Origin: Medicago truncatula
Lineage: Eukaryota; Streptophyta; Magnoliopsida; Fabales; Fabaceae
Direction of reading: 5' to 3'
DNA: 64,000 nt
Assembly: GCF_003473485.1 (NCBI RefSeq)
Contig: NC_053043.1
Location: 7,016,001 to 7,080,000 of the forward strand
This document shows, in pieces, positions 59,500 to 64,000 of this stretch (positions are counted from its first letter, which is position 1; the number at the start of each line of letters is the position of its first letter). The position numbers were made by a program, and so were the translations under genes. The notes under the pieces were generated by a model. It was not told the DNA's origin, did not search any database, and saw only the letters and a list, made by a program, of their open reading frames with translations.

Positions 59500-59718
59500 C
59501 ACCCTTCTCCAACCATACCATTTTCCCCAATTCACCCTTTCTTCTTTACCATTCTCATTTCATTTCCATTTTTCTATTAACACCCCCTTTTCTTCTCTTC
59601 CTTTTCTTCTCAGAGGAAGAAGAAGAAGAAAAAACAATTAATCCTACTAGCAAATAATTCTTCTAAAGATAAATAAACCAATTAAAACACCCTTTTCTTC
59701 TTCATTTTCTCATTCACC

Positions 59719-60291
59719 ATGGGAACCGAAGTTTTGCTACCACAAGATTGTTTCATTCAACGGATCAGAGCACCGCCGGCGAGTTTTTACCGCCGAAAGC
59801 CTTACGGAAATTGCCATAATAATAATAATAGCAGTCATTATTATGGTGCCACAAACTCCGGGAGGAGTAACCGGAAACCGGTGACTCGACCGGAGCAAAG
59901 AAAACGTATTCCGCCGACGGAGAGAAGACATAGCAACAGCTCCGATGATTTGAAGGTGGCGAGAGGTAGTGGTATGATGACGGAGAAGGTAACGATTCTT
60001 CGGAGAGGTGAATCGCTTGATTCGTTGGTGAAGAGCGATGGTTTGAAAAAGGAAGGTGAAGATTTGGTTATTATCGGAACACAGAGACTTGGACCCGACC
60101 CGAATATGGTTCCTAAACAGATCCGGATCGTTGATTTCAAAACCGGTTGTGATGTTTACGCCGGATCCGCTTTCGCGATGTCTCCGTCGCCGAGCGCTCT
60201 TCCTATTCCTTCTTTTCAGAGGAAGTTTGCGCCGGTTGCCGTTGATGACTCCGCTACGCGGGATCTAAGGCGTCTCCTCCGTATTGCGTAA
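59719..60291 (+). CDS. Basic PNRC-like plant protein, single exon, 190 aa
   Basis: I do not recognise a named gene. The protein is Arg/Lys/Asn-rich in its first 90 residues (RNRKPV-like, RPEQRKRIPPTERR) with no signal peptide, then has a conserved-looking stretch. Residues about 146-169 read YAGSAFAMSPSPSALPIPSF. This matches the proline-rich SPSPS.LP.P motif of metazoan PNRC co-regulators, which bind the decapping protein DCP1. The C-terminus DLRRLLRIA contains an LRRLL (LxxLL) element. A nuclear or P-body adaptor role is an inference only. The intronless frame has GC content and codon use clearly above its surroundings, and the ATG context (ACCATGGG) is good. AATAAA occurs at 60787-60792, 0.5 kb downstream. 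Confidence 0.85.
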   Translation: MGTEVLLPQDCFIQRIRAPPASFYRRKPYGNCHNNNNSSHYYGATNSGRSNRKPVTRPEQRKRIPPTERRHSNSSDDLKVARGSGMMTEKVTILRRGESLDSLVKSDGLKKEGEDLVIIGTQRLGPDPNMVPKQIRIVDFKTGCDVYAGSAFAMSPSPSALPIPSFQRKFAPVAVDDSATRDLRRLLRIA

Positions 60292-62652
60292 ACCAAATCG
60301 GGTCGTTTCCGGGTTTCGGGTTGGATCCCTAAGGACCTTTCCGTCTTTTCCTCCTTTTTTTTTTGTCTCTCCTTAATCTAGAATCTTCTTATTACCCGTT
60401 ACGCCCCTCTTCCATTTTTTGAATTTTGATCCGACCGTGATTTTTTTAAACGGAAGGGTTGAATTGAAAAATGGGGAAAAATTTGGGGTGAAAATGTTAA
60501 TAAAAGAAGTTTGGAGTAGTGTTGTTGTAAGGTTATGTAAGGACTTTTGTGGAGGTTGTTAATTGGGTTGTTATAAGGGGGTAAGATTTAGGTTGTAATA
60601 TCAAAAAAAATTAGAATGGGAAAAAAATAAATAAAAAGAAGAAAGGATGGGAGGAAGTTGGGGGTTGATCTGTAAATTCCGGAAGTATATGTGTATTTTG
60701 AAGTGAAAAATGGGTTCTGCTCTCGTGAGAAATTGCGAGTATCTTTGTAGGTTTGTAATACCCTTTTGTACTGTAAAGTTAACAAAAATAAATTAATAGG
60801 GAAATTTGGGCAGATTCAGATTATGTTTTATGTCTTTGTTTACTCTTTATGTGATGATCATGAAATGAAATAACCTGGAAGCAAAATGGAACTGTATTAT
60901 AACAAGTAAAAATATAATTGGAAATTTTATGGCCTGTTTGATTTTGTTTATTAATCGTAAATAACATCAAACAACAAATACCAACAGGATTGGTTAGATT
61001 TTAGAACATGGTGAATTGATAAATATCAACTGAAAGGTCTCAACCAACTACAGATAATTGCAGGGGGGAATAGAAATTGGTGTTCTGGTTTAGTGACAGG
61101 ATGATATGAGTTGGTGGTTGTGAAGAGTTGGAGAGATGAAAAATCTCCACAACTTGATGTGTGGTGGTATTTGCAGAAGATGACGTTGAAGATTGTGATG
61201 TTGTGTGGAGTTGGGAAGAGTAGGGCCTTAACTTGCAATTGCAGCCATGTCCATTTGGCAATAAGTATCTTTCTTGTCGTATTCATCATTCATTCTTCCC
61301 TAATTGGCCATACAGTTTGTTATTTCAATACTACTAATTTGTACCAGAGTTTATTGGACAATCATATATATACAAAGAAAACGAGATATTCAAACAAAAA
61401 AATAAAGAAATAAAGGAATAGAGGGACATAGGGAGGAAGAAAAAAACATAATTAAAGATGAAGTTGTTGCAAAAAGTTGTATAAATATCATTTTTTTTAT
61501 CATAATCAAAGTATTTTTTAAAAATCATCATGCAAACTAAAACTTCATTTGTTCTTATTTATAAGAGAAATTTAATTCAACAAAAATTGATAATTTTGAA
61601 TTTAAAATTTGAATTAAATACATTAAATTTTTATTGACTCAAATATCTATTATAAATAAAATAAAAAAGTAACCATGACATTTGTTAGAAAAACAAACCA
61701 AGTAAATTTTGAAGTATTGAAAAGCATTTTTAATATTTCTAAAATTTATCGCACAGGTTGAGCTCTTTTAAGTAATTATCATATCATGTCACTAGAAACT
61801 AGGCTTCGTGTCATTTCACCATTAAACTAGACATTTTATCTCATGAGTGAGTAATTTATGCTTAGTCGAACGCATCTTCCGTTGATATGAAGCTCTGCCA
61901 TTGAAATCAATATATTTTTCTTTGAAATACCAATGTGCTTCCATGAAAGAGTAATGAGATAATTTTTTAAGAAAAATTTCATGAATTTATTTAACCAATT
62001 TAAGTGTGAAAGATTCAAGTTTTAATAGTTTAAAAAAGAACAAAAATGAAATTTAGTGACAAAATTTTGATTTTTCGAAAGCTTCACACAACTTTCAAAC
62101 CTCTCAACCATCTTTTGGGGCTTTTAGGAACCGCAAGCAAACACCATTTTTCTTTTTTGCAGAAGATGCAAGCAAATTATTGAACAAGCAAAAATCCATT
62201 ATTTGGATATTAATAAAGGAACACAAGTTAATTAGTTAGCTTATTTATTTTTTCTTTAACAATTTCCTTTCAATATATTAATCTTGAACTGGGACATTCC
62301 CGTTCCTTTGTTTTCCAATTCCTTGTCAATTTTCACAATCAATTATGGATTGATTATCGCAAGGAGAGAGAAAGATTTGTTTTGGAAAACAAAAGTAGTT
62401 GAAGGAGAAAGAGAAGAGTGAGAATGGAAATTGATAAGGTGTTGGTAGTGCATCATAACAATTTTGAAAGCTTACTCTCTAACGGTTAATAATACTCTCT
62501 CACCGTGAGAGACCTATCAAAGTCGCTCACCCTAGAAGGCACCAAAACATAAAAGTACTAAAATTGAGTTGAATTTTAGTAATTTTTTTTTGTAACTTAA
62601 GATTTGGAAAATAATTATTAGTTATGGTAGTCAAGACTCTTCTTTTCTAGTC
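60292..62652. other. 3' flank of the PNRC-like gene and gene-free DNA
   Basis: The first 500 bp are G/T-rich and probably the 3' UTR (AATAAA at 60787). Later short frames resemble nothing known. A remnant of the GTTGTCACAAA MITE family is near 61455-61490. Confidence 0.5.
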
Positions 62653-63932
62653 GGGTGTGTTGGAGCAAAATGTGTTTTAAAATGAACCTTATTAAGTTTT
62701 GATGATAACAAGGTATTAAAAATTGTCAATTGGTTATTACTAATAATTGTTCAAGTGTACAGGACCAAAGGCTACTCAAGTTATTTCAATAGGTCTTGGA
62801 AGAACAATGGAAAGAAAAAGAAATTCTGAGCATCTGAAGAAAACTGCTCCTGAAGCTGAAGTGCTTCTAAAGTGATGACGTCATCAGAAGCAGAAGGTCA
62901 TCAGAAGCAAAAGTTTTCATCAGAAGCAATATCTTCACCAGAAGCTACGTTTGATCCTTTAATCAAACTGAAGATTCAAAGTAGCTGATTCTCAATTCAA
63001 TCTTATCCAAGAAGAACGAAGAATTGAAAGGGAGGTATCAACGGATATATGGATAGCACTGAGCACTTGTCTCTCGTTAATAGAGTTGACAAAGTACAAG
63101 TGTACAACCACTACCTCCACTACTCTGTTTTCTGTCTACGCTACAAGACAAAACAACAGCCATGCCTGCAGAAGTTGTACGTTCAAGATGGGAATGAATT
63201 TGAAGCTTATTCTTCAAAGGACTACACCCAAATCAGGCAAAGGATTACTGGTGGATAATCAAAGGATTTCAAACGACTCTTTAGACGTGCTGATTATCTC
63301 AACGTCTCTTTCACACCTCTATATAAAGGAGTGAAGACTTGAAGATAAAAGATAGAGATACATAAGTTCAAAAGCGCCAAAACTCTATCAATTTGATTCT
63401 ACAAAGCACACTGAATTTCTGCACTGATTTGATACATCTTAGAAATTCAAAGTCTAGAGTCTGTACTGTATTGTATTGTGAACACCACTGATTGTATATC
63501 AAGTGTTCAACTCAAACTCAATTCTCTGTATTTTTGTTTGATTAGAAGTCTCTTGCCTGCGTGCTTGAGCATTAGAAGTCTCTTGCTTAGTGCTTGAGCA
63601 TTGGAAGACTCTTGCGTGTGTGCTTGAGCATTTTTGTGAAGTCTCATACTTAGAAAGTATTGAGCAGTTGTAATCTTTGTGATTATAGTGAAATCTCCTT
63701 GGAAGTGCAAGGGGGACTGGACTACTTCCGTGTTGTGGAAGGAACCAGGATAACTGCTTGTGTCTTTGTCTTTCTTTTCTCTGCTCTGTTCTTTTCCGCT
63801 GCAATCTGACTCTGATCATTTCATCAGAAGCACTCAAACTGCTTCTGAAGTTTTATCAGAAGAAGTAATTTTTTAAGAGAAAAAGAAAACACAATTCAAC
63901 CCCCCCTTCTTGTGTTTTTCACCTTCAGGGTG
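62653..63932 (+). mobile_element. Solo LTR (1,270 bp) of a copia SIRE-like element with 5-bp target duplication
   Basis: The LTR runs 62658-63927. It starts TGTTGGAGCAAAATG and ends TTTTTCACCTTCA. It is flanked by GGGTG at 62653-62657 and 63928-63932. The 3' end has the (AATTCAA)CCCCCCCTTCTTGTG signature I associate with SIRE-type LTRs. CATCAGAAGC-type motifs recur many times at 62890-62945 and again at 63820-63860. A TATATAAAGG lies at about 63320. No primer-binding site or internal region adjoins, which identifies it as a solo LTR left by recombination. Confidence 0.85.
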
Positions 63933-64000
63933 TTTATCTTCGGTAACAATGTTGTTCAATCACGTATTTTGAAGCTAATTAATCTCAAGGGAGCTCTACG

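Noticed and set aside
59841..60140. Minus-strand 99-codon frame
   Set aside because: Antisense of the PNRC-like gene. Composition, start context and motifs favour the plus strand.
61111..61413. A 100-codon plus-strand frame
   Set aside because: Low-complexity, no domain, no conserved splice context and an overlapping minus-strand frame of similar length. Likely chance.
63499..63837. A 112-codon minus-strand frame at the right end of the window
   Set aside because: It lies fully within the solo LTR and has repetitive Gln/Arg/Ser content from CATCAGAAGC-like repeats. No protein similarity was recognised.

Overview
The window is plant nuclear DNA. It is AT-rich and carries multi-exon genes with GT-AG introns, many foldback transposons, tRNA-derived retroposon fragments and LTR pieces. 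The repeat families and protein sequences suggest a legume, probably Medicago or a close relative. That species call is an impression from memory and was not tested by alignment.

Layout. Positions 1-3.1 kb hold a decayed LINE retrotransposon (+) followed by a nested pair of foldback elements. 3.1-11.1 kb is gene-poor and contains a 540-bp foldback element with an exact 9-bp target duplication, several MITEs and a tRNA-derived SINE. 11.2-18.2 kb is an intact 12-exon gene (+) for an 885-residue two-domain secreted nucleoside hydrolase (NSH3-like). 18.2-20.7 kb holds a LINE ORF1 remnant, a copia-type LTR piece and a tandem array. 20.8-25.5 kb is a second, broken copy of the nucleoside hydrolase gene (+). 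26.8-28.4 kb is an AHP-type histidine phosphotransfer protein gene (-). 28.7-33 kb holds Stowaway-like MITEs and SINE pieces. 33.2-36.1 kb is a 2.9-kb Mutator-like element containing a decayed transposase and two adjacent long hairpins. 36.8-41.5 kb is a prolyl 4-hydroxylase gene with a ShKT tail (-). 43.3-47.5 kb is a class VI receptor-like cytoplasmic kinase gene (-). 50.4-53.1 kb is an At4g15545-like coiled-coil protein gene (-). 59.7-60.3 kb is a single-exon gene for a PNRC-like basic protein (+). A 1,270-bp solo LTR with a perfect 5-bp target duplication closes the window at 62.7-63.9 kb.

Context. From memory, nucleoside hydrolase, prolyl 4-hydroxylase and RLCK genes sit in the same order in the At5g18860-At5g18910 block of Arabidopsis, so part of this window looks like conserved microsynteny. 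No shared pathway links the genes. The proteins act in apoplastic nucleoside salvage, cytokinin phosphorelay, secretory-pathway hydroxyproline formation and cytoplasmic kinase signalling.

The most informative signals are four. The tandem nucleoside hydrolase copies show mosaic divergence: near-identity in exons 2, 9 and 12 but 8-9% difference in exons 10-11, which suggests gene conversion. The second copy carries at least four independent lesions. A double hairpin lies inside the Mutator-like element. Several transposon families can be defined precisely by target duplications. I found no clearly new biological system. All exon models were built by hand from splice consensus and reading frame.
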